From the NCBI GenBank assembly GCA_913061105.1, contig CAJXVJ010000009.1, positions 1-32,304 on the forward strand: 32,304 nt of DNA. Direction: 5' to 3'. Under the pieces are notes generated by a model, which saw nothing but the letters and a program-made list of their open reading frames with translations, was not told where the DNA came from and ran no database searches. The position numbers were made by a program, and so were the translations under genes. Positions 7,027-14,903 of this stretch are shown here, piece after piece (positions within the stretch are counted from its first letter, which is position 1; every line of letters begins with the position of its first letter). Origin of the DNA: an uncultured Alcanivoracaceae bacterium (lineage in GTDB: Bacteria > Pseudomonadota > Gammaproteobacteria > Xanthomonadales > Marinicellaceae).

Positions 7027-8406
7027 TTATTTAATCACTTCAAAAACGGGAGTGTAGTCACTGCCTGGTAACTTCATGCGTTTTTGGTCAACAAATGACT
7101 GTAATAACACATCAAGCTTTTCCATTAGTTTCTTATTTCCAGCAATTTTATATACACCGTGATCTTCAATCTGCTTCCGTCCGAATTCTTTCACATTTCC
7201 GGCCACGATACCTGAAAATGCTTTACGTAAATCAGCAGCCAATTCATTAACAGGCTGATCCTGGTCTAAATTTAAATTCAGCATATTTTCATGTGTTGGC
7301 ACAAATGGAAATTGAAAGCTTTCTTCAATCTTTAGGTTCCAATCAAAAAAATAACTAACCTGTTGTTCAGTTCTGTATTCTTTCACTCGATTCAATCCTT
7401 GCATCATATGTGTGGCTACTTTTTCTGGGTCTTCAATAATGATTTCATACAATTCGGCTACTTCATCACCCAAAGCAAACCTGATAAAAGCATCAATTTG
7501 TTTGAAATACTCTTCTGATTCTTTTGGTCCCGTCATGATAAAAGGATAAGGGTTATCTTTGTTATCAGGGTGTGACAAAATTCCTATCAAATAAAGAATC
7601 TCTTCTGCTGTGCCAACACCACCAGGAAAAACAATAATTCCATGACCCAAACGAACAAAAGCTTCTAATCTTTTTTCAATGTCTGGCATTATGACCAATT
7701 TATTAACAATCGGATTAGGGGCTTCTGCAGCGATGATACCTGGCTCTGTTAATCCTATGTAACGTCCATCAAGAGTTCTTTGTTTGGCATGACCTACTGA
7801 TGCGCCCTTCATTGGGCCTTTCATGGCTCCAGTACCGCAGCCTGTACATATGTCTGCTTCTCTTAATCCCAGTTGATACCCTACATTTTTTGTGTATTGG
7901 TACTCAACTTGATTAATTGAATGTCCTCCCCAACAAACAACCAAATTTGGTTCTTTTCCATATTGATGCACTTCTCCTCTTCTTAGCATTTCAAATACCA
8001 TGTTGGTTATGCCTGAGGTCGTAGTTACATCATAGAGCCCGTTATTGTGTTTGCTACTTTGAAAAATAATGTCTCTTAATACTGCAAAAATTAAATCTCT
8101 GATGCCTGAGATCATTTTCCCATCTACAAATGCTTGTGCAGGTGCGTTTATAAACTCTAAATGTATGCCACGCTCTCTGGGCAACAACGTAACATCAAAA
8201 TCTTGATATCGTGACAATACAGCCATGGCATCGTCTTCTTTTGAATCACAATTTAGAACTGCCAAACAGCATTTTCTAAACAGTGCGTGAATTGAGCCCG
8301 TGCCCATTTCTAACATTCTATTAACTTCATCTTGTGATAAAAGCATCATGCCACCACGTGCAGCTATAATGCATTTATCTATTGTTTCTTCTTCGTTACA
8401 ATTCAT
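7027..8406 (-). CDS. ppnN: nucleotide 5'-monophosphate nucleosidase PpnN (YgdH)
   Basis: The 459-residue cytosolic protein closely matches the E. coli PpnN/YgdH architecture. It has an N-terminal regulatory domain (LFRKCCLAVLN, RERGIHLEFINAPAQAFVDG, FAVLRDI) and then a lysine-decarboxylase-like Rossmann domain with the LOG-type motif FPGGVGTAEE. It also has a C-terminal extension found in PpnN but not in the short LOG proteins. PpnN cleaves purine and pyrimidine nucleoside monophosphates to base plus ribose 5-phosphate, and in E. coli it is stimulated by (p)ppGpp. The start is fixed by AGGAG five bases upstream. The gene is monocistronic, with a strong terminator behind it and a Fur-box-like site ahead. 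Confidence 0.93.
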   Translation of the reverse strand: MNCNEEETIDKCIIAARGGMMLLSQDEVNRMLEMGTGSIHALFRKCCLAVLNCDSKEDDAMAVLSRYQDFDVTLLPRERGIHLEFINAPAQAFVDGKMISGIRDLIFAVLRDIIFQSSKHNNGLYDVTTTSGITNMVFEMLRRGEVHQYGKEPNLVVCWGGHSINQVEYQYTKNVGYQLGLREADICTGCGTGAMKGPMKGASVGHAKQRTLDGRYIGLTEPGIIAAEAPNPIVNKLVIMPDIEKRLEAFVRLGHGIIVFPGGVGTAEEILYLIGILSHPDNKDNPYPFIMTGPKESEEYFKQIDAFIRFALGDEVAELYEIIIEDPEKVATHMMQGLNRVKEYRTEQQVSYFFDWNLKIEESFQFPFVPTHENMLNLNLDQDQPVNELAADLRKAFSGIVAGNVKEFGRKQIEDHGVYKIAGNKKLMEKLDVLLQSFVDQKRMKLPGSDYTPVFEVIK

Positions 8407-8470
8407 GTAATCTCCTGTTGTTTAAAGCGTTTCCCCTATGGAAACAGCAAATAATTAAGTCAATGATTTC

Positions 8471-8489
8471 GATGATTGTAATCATCATC
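8471..8489. promoter_or_regulatory. Fur-box-like site upstream of ppnN
   Basis: GATGATTGTAATCATCATC matches the E. coli 19-bp Fur consensus GATAATGATAATCATTATC at 15 of 19 positions. It contains the perfect inverted repeat GATGATT-GT-AATCATC. It lies 65 bases upstream of the ppnN ATG and just downstream of a TATTAT (-10-like, 8496-8491, minus strand). A repressor would sit there over the transcription start. No iron gene is nearby, so the assignment is tentative. Confidence 0.35.
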
Positions 8490-8730
8490 CATAATAAACT
8501 TAGTAAATAATGTGATATGCTTCAATCCAAATTAGGAAATGAAGCCGTTGTACTGATAAAATTGAATGGTCATATTGTCTTAACTGTTCATTCATGTCCA
8601 TGAACTTCAACAGAAAGGGAAAGTTTTATACTAGAATTTATTACTTTGTTACAGTATTGTAATATTCAAACCCATGTTTCTTGTTTTTTTTATCATGATT
8701 TGGCTTTATTTTTAAAGCGACCTACCATAT

Positions 8731-8736
8731 TATAAT
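8731..8736 (+). promoter_or_regulatory. -10 element candidate for DUF3301-ABC transcript
   Basis: A perfect TATAAT lies 36 bases upstream of the DUF3301 ATG. No convincing -35 hexamer is present at the right distance, so confidence is limited. Confidence 0.35.
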
Positions 8737-8772
8737 AATCTCTTGCAATTGCAATCCTTTTAAGGAATATTT

Positions 8773-9093
8773 ATGACTGAAATCCCATTATTGCTGTTTA
8801 CTGGCATAATTATATTATTCATTGCCACCAACGCAAAAGCCCGCGACATAGCCAGAGCCTATGCTAAACGCGAGACTTTGGGACGTGATTTTGTGTTTTT
8901 AGATGACTCTATAGCATTAAAATCCATGAAGATTACCAAGGTAAAAGGCCGATTTGGATTTCAACGTTCCTATGCTTTCGAATACAATCAAGGTGATTAT
9001 CAAAGATATAATGGGAAGATTGAATTAATGGGTTACAAAGTGTTCAATATTCAATTTTTTCATCCAGACCACATAGAACAATCACATGAATAA
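8773..9093 (+). CDS. DUF3301 family protein
   Basis: This small 106-residue protein has one N-terminal hydrophobic segment (about residues 4-20), then NAKARDIARAYAKRE, FVFLDDSIAL, and a conserved FGFQRSYAFEYNQGDYQRYNGKIELMG core. This is the layout of the DUF3301 family of Gammaproteobacteria, whose function is unknown. The cysteine often seen in the CxxxxLQLLDQ region of relatives is not present here. The ribosome site AAGGA supports the start. Its last 8 bases overlap the start of the ABC exporter gene, indicating coupled translation. It is probably anchored in the inner membrane with the domain on one side. Confidence 0.8.
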   Translation: MTEIPLLLFTGIIILFIATNAKARDIARAYAKRETLGRDFVFLDDSIALKSMKITKVKGRFGFQRSYAFEYNQGDYQRYNGKIELMGYKVFNIQFFHPDHIEQSHE

Positions 9094-10855
9094 AAAACCC
9101 ATATTTAGGCTAATGGCTTATGCAAAAGGCCATCGAGTAACTGTTTTTCTTGCCTCTATGTGTTCTGTCATAAACAAGCTGTTTGATATCGCTCCTGAAA
9201 TTTTAATCGGTATTGCAATAGACGTCGTTGTCAGTCAAGAAGATTCTTTTTTGTCAAATTTTGGTTTTGTTGATCCCAAGTCTCAACTTATTGCATTGGC
9301 AGTATTAACCTTTATTATTTGGCTAGGTGAATCTATTTTTCAATTTCTTTATGCTATTTTGTGGCGCAATCTAGCACAGGCACTGCAACACCAAATGCGA
9401 ACAGACACCTATAATCACATGCAACACCAAGACATGGCATTTTTCGAGGATCAAACCAGTGGAAATTTAACCTCAATTTTAAATGATGATGTGAATCAAT
9501 TAGAAAGGTTTCTGAATGTGGGTGCCAATGATATCATCCAAGTCATAGTGTCAGTGATTGGTGTGGGCGCGGTGTTTTTTTATATCTCTGTAAAAATTGC
9601 TGTTTTTGCTTTCTTACCCATTCCTCTTATTATATTTGGTGCTTTTTTCTTTCAAAGAAAAGCCCAACCACGCTATACAGAGGTCAGAAGACAAACAGGT
9701 ATATTGGCCACAGCAATCTCAAATAAGATCATGGGAATTGCCACCATTAAAAGCTTTACCCGAGAAAAACAAGAGCTTGAAAATCTATCTGATTTAAGCC
9801 AAGACTATTTACATGCGAATAAGGAAGCCATTAAGATAAGTGCTGCATTTACACCCATTATTCGCATGGCCATTTTAACCGGGTTTTTGGCCACTTTTAT
9901 TATTGGCGGATTTGATGCTTTAGATGGTGTGATTTCTGTAGGATCCTATGGGATGCTGGTATTTTTAACCCAAAGGTTATTGTGGCCTTTTACATCTTTG
10001 GCTGTAACAATGGACTTGTATGAAAGAGCAATGGCATCAGTTAGAAGGATATTGGATTTACTAGAAACCCCCATAGTCATTCGTGACAATGAAAACACCC
10101 AAACTGCAGACATGACCCAAGACATTTGTTTTAAAGACGTCAACTTTAGTTACCAACAACAAACAAATCAAGTATTATCTAATATCAATATTACCTTAGA
10201 AAAATCTAAAATGACTGCGTTTGTGGGGCAAACAGGTTCTGGTAAAAGTACCTTAATGAAATTACTGCTACGATTTTATTCGCCAAAAACTGGTACCATT
10301 AAAATTAATGATATAGATTTAAACAATATTAAAATCAAAGACTTGAGAAAATCTATTGGACTGGTTTCTCAGGATATATTTCTATTTGATGGATCCATAA
10401 AAGATAACATAGCTTATGGAAAAGATGATCCATCAGATTCTGAAATTAAAATCGCAGCTCAACAAGCTGAAGCTTTAGATTTTATAGAATCACTGCCCAA
10501 TGGATTTGATACAATGGTTGGAGAACGTGGCATGAAACTATCAGGTGGCCAAAGGCAACGCATTTCATTTGCCAGGGCCATATTGAAAAACCCAGATATA
10601 TTAATCTTAGATGAAGCCACATCAGCGGTTGATAATGAAACTGAAGCAGCCATCCAAAAATCCATGCTTAAAATTGCGAAGAACCGAACCTTACTTGTCA
10701 TAGCACACAGGTTATCTACCATTGTTAATGCAGATATTATTCATGTATTAGACCAAGGCCAAATTGTAGAATCAGGCAATCACAAGGAACTATTGGCACT
10801 CAACGGTATTTATTCGAATTTATGGAATATCCAAACAGGTGTTATTGTAAATTAA
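9086..10855 (+). CDS. ABC exporter, fused permease/ATPase (MsbA/MDR-like)
   Basis: This half-transporter of 589 residues has an N-terminal six-helix membrane domain (about 15-310) and a C-terminal nucleotide-binding domain. Visible ATPase motifs are Walker A GQTGSGKST (near 379), Q-loop VSQDIFLF, signature LSGGQRQR (near 485), Walker B ILILDEATSA (near 506) and switch His in AHRLST (near 539). It would work as a homodimer exporting a lipid, drug or peptide, and the substrate cannot be told from sequence. It overlaps the DUF3301 gene and is convergent with the DUF1501 gene with only two bases between the stops, so there is no room for a separate terminator. Confidence 0.93.
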   Translation: MNKKPIFRLMAYAKGHRVTVFLASMCSVINKLFDIAPEILIGIAIDVVVSQEDSFLSNFGFVDPKSQLIALAVLTFIIWLGESIFQFLYAILWRNLAQALQHQMRTDTYNHMQHQDMAFFEDQTSGNLTSILNDDVNQLERFLNVGANDIIQVIVSVIGVGAVFFYISVKIAVFAFLPIPLIIFGAFFFQRKAQPRYTEVRRQTGILATAISNKIMGIATIKSFTREKQELENLSDLSQDYLHANKEAIKISAAFTPIIRMAILTGFLATFIIGGFDALDGVISVGSYGMLVFLTQRLLWPFTSLAVTMDLYERAMASVRRILDLLETPIVIRDNENTQTADMTQDICFKDVNFSYQQQTNQVLSNINITLEKSKMTAFVGQTGSGKSTLMKLLLRFYSPKTGTIKINDIDLNNIKIKDLRKSIGLVSQDIFLFDGSIKDNIAYGKDDPSDSEIKIAAQQAEALDFIESLPNGFDTMVGERGMKLSGGQRQRISFARAILKNPDILILDEATSAVDNETEAAIQKSMLKIAKNRTLLVIAHRLSTIVNADIIHVLDQGQIVESGNHKELLALNGIYSNLWNIQTGVIVN

Positions 10856-10857
10856 TT

Positions 10858-12186
10858 CTAATCAAATCCTGATGCAAAAATTGGATCATAATCGAAATCA
10901 TACACAGGCTGTAGATCTGCTCCGTTGACGACACCCAATTCTGTATAACCTGTGTATCCAGGAAATATAAAGCCTAGAAATCGATTTTGCATGCGTTTCA
11001 TTAACACTTCACTGACCACATCTCTGTAGTCAACCGTTACATCAACATCATCTTCCTGATATAATTGGTTAGTTGCTAATCCAGGGAATTGACCATGAAA
11101 TCCAGGATTGACATTGTCACCAATAATAAACATGGGGTTTCCGTAACCATGATCAGTTCCATTGCTGTCATTTTCATATGCCCTACGCCCAAACTCACTT
11201 TGAACAATTATGGTAAACTTACCAGCATTATTGGCAGATAAATCTTGATAAAGTGCCTTAAGTCCATCAGAAACTTCTTGTACTAAATTGGCAAACTCAC
11301 CAGTATCACCAGTGCCTTGCCCAATATGCGTGTCCCATCCACCTGAAGGAATATAGGCCACTTCTAAATCAACTTGTTCTTTGTACATTTGTGCTATGGT
11401 TCTCAATTGATTGCCAAAATATCCAACCGGATATTGTGCCCCATTATCTGGAACATAATTTTCCCAGTCGATGCCTTGGACTATCTGTGAAGCAAGTAAA
11501 GTTTGATTGGCCACAGTATCTTCTAGAGATGATGGTGTGTTATAAATTTCAGCAAGGGTATTTTGCATTGCAGATTCCCATGCCCAATGACCTTGGTTTA
11601 GGCTAAACTCATCGGGTGAACCCATCACCAATGAGCTAGGATTACCCAAAACTGCATCAGTATTGTTATAAGAAGGCACTACTGATGGAATCAAAGCATC
11701 ATCAGGTGTAGTCAAGGATGAATTAAAATAGCGAGTTAACCAACCTGTACCTAAATTAGAAGATGGTGTTTCTACACCTAATTCCATTAAAGCTGTAGAA
11801 ACAAAGTGGCTGCGATTGGCTTCTACTAGACCTGTAGCATGCACAATTGCCATTTTATCGTCATTAAATAAATCTCGCATACCCGTTGCATTGGGATGAA
11901 AACCGAATGCATTTTGTCCATTGAGTGGTAATGATAAATTATTGGATATATGCAATGATGGACGTAACTGTGTGGTGTAAGCTATATAATCCGCACCTGA
12001 TCTTGGTGGCATAAAGTTTAAACCATCCATGCCTCCATTGAGAAAAACATAAATTAATAAATCTTTTGAACTGTTAGTTTCACCTCCAAAGAGACCACTG
12101 CCAAATCCAACTTGAACTCCACCAAGACCTGCCAATGTGACTAATCCTGATCCTTTTAAAAATTGTCTTCTGTTTAATTTTTTCAT
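10858..12186 (-). CDS. DUF1501 family Tat-exported protein with C-terminal IFASGFD tag
   Basis: The N-terminus NRRQFLKGSGLVTLAGLGG is a twin-arginine signal (RRQFLK). The body has DUF1501 hallmarks: NGGMDGLNFMPPR, HATGLVEANRSHF, PSGGWDTHIGQ, and QSEFGRRAYENDSNGTDHGYGNPMFI. The GTDHG block resembles the metal-binding core of alkaline phosphatase/sulfatase-like folds, but DUF1501 activity is unproven. The protein ends in DYDPIFASGFD, a tag shared with other exported proteins here. The gene starts 6 bases after the DUF1800 gene, with its ribosome site AGGT inside the DUF1800 stop region. The two therefore form an operon, as they do in many other bacteria. Confidence 0.9.
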   Translation of the reverse strand: MKKLNRRQFLKGSGLVTLAGLGGVQVGFGSGLFGGETNSSKDLLIYVFLNGGMDGLNFMPPRSGADYIAYTTQLRPSLHISNNLSLPLNGQNAFGFHPNATGMRDLFNDDKMAIVHATGLVEANRSHFVSTALMELGVETPSSNLGTGWLTRYFNSSLTTPDDALIPSVVPSYNNTDAVLGNPSSLVMGSPDEFSLNQGHWAWESAMQNTLAEIYNTPSSLEDTVANQTLLASQIVQGIDWENYVPDNGAQYPVGYFGNQLRTIAQMYKEQVDLEVAYIPSGGWDTHIGQGTGDTGEFANLVQEVSDGLKALYQDLSANNAGKFTIIVQSEFGRRAYENDSNGTDHGYGNPMFIIGDNVNPGFHGQFPGLATNQLYQEDDVDVTVDYRDVVSEVLMKRMQNRFLGFIFPGYTGYTELGVVNGADLQPVYDFDYDPIFASGFD

Positions 12187-12192
12187 GATGGA

Positions 12193-13965
12193 CTACCTGT
12201 AGTTAAATTCTGAAGTGAGAAAAATGGTCGATACCACCGCAAATAACCTTTCTTGATTGTATCCTGGCCAATCATTGTTTGATAAATCTATGGGTGTATT
12301 TCGATCAGTTCCTTGTGGGTCTGATGTATCATCATATGACATGAAATTAGCCAATTTGTCTTGGGTATTTGAGTTGGGTGACATTCCACAAGCCCTTTCA
12401 AACCAGTAATTAACTATGTTGTTTGCCGTTCTGTCATTTGCATTTGGAAATTGATTCAATGTCATATTCAAAACATCATTGTAAGTGTTATCATTGTCAT
12501 CTCTAAATCTCGCCATCCATTGCATAAACCGCCAGGTAGACATGATGCTTGATGCACTCAACCAAGCTGCTTTTGTATCAGGATAACCATTGGGAGAAGT
12601 CCAATGAAACAAATTTTGACCGGTATTACGAAATTCCCAAAACATCCAAGATGAGTGTTCATTGGTTGGATCAAAGTCATAGGTGAAACCCATTTGTCTC
12701 ATGCTTGCAACAGTTCTTTCAAATGGGCGTTTGATCTTTTCGCCCCAAGTATTCATAAACTCAGGTGACTTTAATAATGTTTCCATTGCCAATTTAATTT
12801 GATCAGGGGCTTGCCAATTTTGATGCAATGTTTGCTTAACTGCATCGATAATTGATTGCGGTGGATTATCACTGATAAACCTCTTACACATCTTAGTGGC
12901 CAGAAATTCAGCTGTTGCTGGATGTTCTGCCAACATATCTAGTATGTCCTGCATGTCTTTTAGTTTATTATTTTGATCAAAAGTGAATGTATTGCCCATG
13001 ATTTCTTTGCTGCCTTCATCATGCCAATCATCTCGGAACAAAAATTCACCAGTAGCGATATTACCATTTTGATAATCCCACCAATCAGCTCCACTGTATG
13101 ACCAACCAGTTAATGCCCTGGCCATTTCAACCACATCAGCTTCTACATAACCCACTTTCCTGCCTTGTGCATCAAGGGGCACGTCTGCTGCTGGCATGTG
13201 GCCCAAATAGTTTTTTGCACTGATGGTATGTAGCTCAAGTAATTCTCTTGCAAAGTTTTCATTGGGTGCATCTTTGTTATTATAGGCATTGCCTAAATAA
13301 TCTAACATACAGTTCGATCTCGTCACGTCTTCAAGCATTTGTCTAAAGTTTCCCAATGTATTATTTCTGATCACATCGCGGTCATAGTGAACGAACATGG
13401 GCTGTATTCCATCTCCATCCATATACACATTGAAATGGTTGTGCCAAAAATCAGCCATGATTTCAAATAATTGTCTCTTACTTTGGATGGCCAACATAAA
13501 TGATGCATAAAAGGTTTCTCTGCCTGGTAAAATGCGGAAATCCCATTCTATTTCTCCTTCATCAGGTCTTCTAGAGTGTTGTTGATATAGCTCCATTCTG
13601 GTTTTATTGAGAGTTTGGTAACCTTGAGTCAGATTCGTTTGAGCGGCACTGTCATCAATGCTATTGGGGTTGAGTTGTTCATCAATATAGGACAATATTT
13701 TATCGTTGTCTGTGGCTCCAGATAGGGTTTGTACATGTGCAATTAATTCTGGTGTGGCTCCATAGCCCATTTTTGAAAATGCCCTGTGAAATATATTTGG
13801 TATCTGGGAACCTGCACTATTCGCTGATTCTGCTCGATTATTATGTGCCGATTGATTCCTCTTTATTGGTGCGAATTGATGGCTGGAAAAACCATCTGGT
13901 ATATTTGATTTTTCGGCCAATACCATTTCAGATTCAGTATAATATTTTCTTTTGTAAATGTTCAT
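12193..13965 (-). CDS. DUF1800 family protein
   Basis: The 590-residue protein has family marks: FSKMGYGATPELI (residues about 63-75), ADFWHNHFNV (171-180), PNENFARELLELHTI (234-248), ARALTGWSY, FLFRDDWHDEGSKEIMG, and a late GYPDTKAAWLS. The function is unknown. DUF1800 nearly always pairs with DUF1501, and export of the complex is assumed. Here the N-terminus (MNIYKRKYYTESEMVLAEKSN) shows no signal peptide. The protein is therefore either cytosolic or carried out with its Tat-exported DUF1501 partner. The start follows AAGG eight bases upstream. It lies divergently from the cupredoxin gene across a 146-bp AT-rich gap that holds two copies of TTAACATTTA. Confidence 0.88.
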   Translation of the reverse strand: MNIYKRKYYTESEMVLAEKSNIPDGFSSHQFAPIKRNQSAHNNRAESANSAGSQIPNIFHRAFSKMGYGATPELIAHVQTLSGATDNDKILSYIDEQLNPNSIDDSAAQTNLTQGYQTLNKTRMELYQQHSRRPDEGEIEWDFRILPGRETFYASFMLAIQSKRQLFEIMADFWHNHFNVYMDGDGIQPMFVHYDRDVIRNNTLGNFRQMLEDVTRSNCMLDYLGNAYNNKDAPNENFARELLELHTISAKNYLGHMPAADVPLDAQGRKVGYVEADVVEMARALTGWSYSGADWWDYQNGNIATGEFLFRDDWHDEGSKEIMGNTFTFDQNNKLKDMQDILDMLAEHPATAEFLATKMCKRFISDNPPQSIIDAVKQTLHQNWQAPDQIKLAMETLLKSPEFMNTWGEKIKRPFERTVASMRQMGFTYDFDPTNEHSSWMFWEFRNTGQNLFHWTSPNGYPDTKAAWLSASSIMSTWRFMQWMARFRDDNDNTYNDVLNMTLNQFPNANDRTANNIVNYWFERACGMSPNSNTQDKLANFMSYDDTSDPQGTDRNTPIDLSNNDWPGYNQERLFAVVSTIFLTSEFNYR

Positions 13966-14111
13966 TTTAGTGGCCTTAAGTTATCAATGGCTTCGATAAT
14001 AGGACATTAAATAAAGAACATTTGTGAAATCAATCACACATTTAAGTTTAACAACTTCTGTAACTTAACATTTAGCATTTATTTAACATTTATTATTTTT
14101 ATTCATGTATT

Positions 14112-14840
14112 ATGGGCTTTATTCAAAATATCTTATTGATAGTAATCAATGCCGTATCTTTTATGAAAGCCTTATTGTTATTTATTACATTAACAAGCAA
14201 TGTAGGATTATTAGTGGCTAAAACACATGATGTAATCGTATCAAGCAATGTTTTTACTCCTAATTCATTACAAATTGAAGCTGGAGACACTGTACGATGG
14301 ACAAACACTGGTGGTGGGCACAATGTCAGGGCCTCTGATGGAAGTTTTAGGTGTGCCGAAGGATGTGATGCTGAAGGTGGAAATGGCAATCCATCCTCCA
14401 CTTTGTGGTCGTTTGAAGTGACGTTCAGAACACTTGGGACAACCGCCTATATCTGTGAACCACACATTGATTTTGGTATGCAAGGATCTGTCACAGTGGT
14501 AGAACCTACAACAGTTGCCGTTCATGAAGTCCATGCCACGACAAACAATGGATTTGAGCCAAGTGACTTATCTATCCAACGAGGAGATGTTGTTCATTTT
14601 ATTAATGATGGGGGCGAACACAACATCAACTCCTCAGATGATAGTCTCATATGTTCCGAAGGCTGCCTTGGAGATGGAACCAATACAGATAATGAGCCTA
14701 CTGGTTTTGGTTGGGATGTTTATGTTCGATTTAACCAGATTGAGGAAATCCCCTATTTTTGTGCTGCCCATGAAATATCAGGCTCACCTGGAATTATTCA
14801 CGTTATAACTGATACTTTATTTGCAAGTGGATTTGAATAG
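14112..14840 (+). CDS. secreted protein with two plastocyanin-like (cupredoxin) domains and C-terminal LFASGFE tag
   Basis: Two tandem copies of a plastocyanin-like domain follow an N-terminal export signal. Domain 1 has a full type-1 copper ligand set: His70 (GGGHNV), Cys115 and His118 (YICEPH), and Met123. Domain 2 has His170, Cys217 and His220, but Ser225 where Met is expected, so its copper site is altered or lost. Each domain also has a CxEGC pair (Cys81/85 and Cys181/185), exactly 100 residues apart, which supports an internal duplication. The C-terminus DTLFASGFE matches the tag on DUF1501. No ribosome site is evident. The Met at codon 18 (14163) would give a more typical signal peptide (MKALLLFITLTSNVGLLVA), so the real start may be there. 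It could be an electron carrier or copper-binding protein. Confidence 0.82.
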   Translation: MGFIQNILLIVINAVSFMKALLLFITLTSNVGLLVAKTHDVIVSSNVFTPNSLQIEAGDTVRWTNTGGGHNVRASDGSFRCAEGCDAEGGNGNPSSTLWSFEVTFRTLGTTAYICEPHIDFGMQGSVTVVEPTTVAVHEVHATTNNGFEPSDLSIQRGDVVHFINDGGEHNINSSDDSLICSEGCLGDGTNTDNEPTGFGWDVYVRFNQIEEIPYFCAAHEISGSPGIIHVITDTLFASGFE

Positions 14841-14866
14841 TTTATTAAACATTTATTTAAAAAATT

Positions 14867-14898
14867 AAGCACTCCAGATTATTCTTGGAGTGCTTTTT
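14867..14898. terminator. bidirectional terminator between cupredoxin and HEAT genes
   Basis: AAGCACTCCA (14867-14876) and TGGAGTGCTT (14886-14895) form a perfect 10-bp stem with a 9-base loop. It is flanked by AAAAAATT on one side and TTTTT on the other. It serves both convergent genes. Confidence 0.92.
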
Positions 14899-14903
14899 AG
14901 ATC

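Larger units (their letters stand above)
8407..8772. other. 366-bp divergent intergenic region between ppnN and DUF3301
   Basis: This region holds the ppnN leader, with a small hairpin GTTTCC-CCTAT-GGAAAC at 8429-8445. Further out are a Fur-box-like palindrome and the candidate promoter of the DUF3301/ABC pair. A 28-codon ORF (8517-8603) with one in-frame TGA before further open sequence gives no recognisable protein. Otherwise I see nothing. Confidence 0.6.

Noticed and set aside
8517-8735. Open frame of about 72 codons with one in-frame TGA after CxxxSCP (possible selenoprotein)
   Set aside because: The translation resembles no family I know, there is no ribosome site, no stem-loop with a SECIS-like form was seen right after the TGA, and AT-rich intergenic DNA can give such a frame by chance.
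13966-14111. Two copies of TTAACATTTA in the DUF1800/cupredoxin divergent promoter region
   Set aside because: Noted as a possible regulator-binding repeat, but similar AT-rich words (TTAAACATTTATTTA) also occur after the cupredoxin gene, so it may only reflect base composition.
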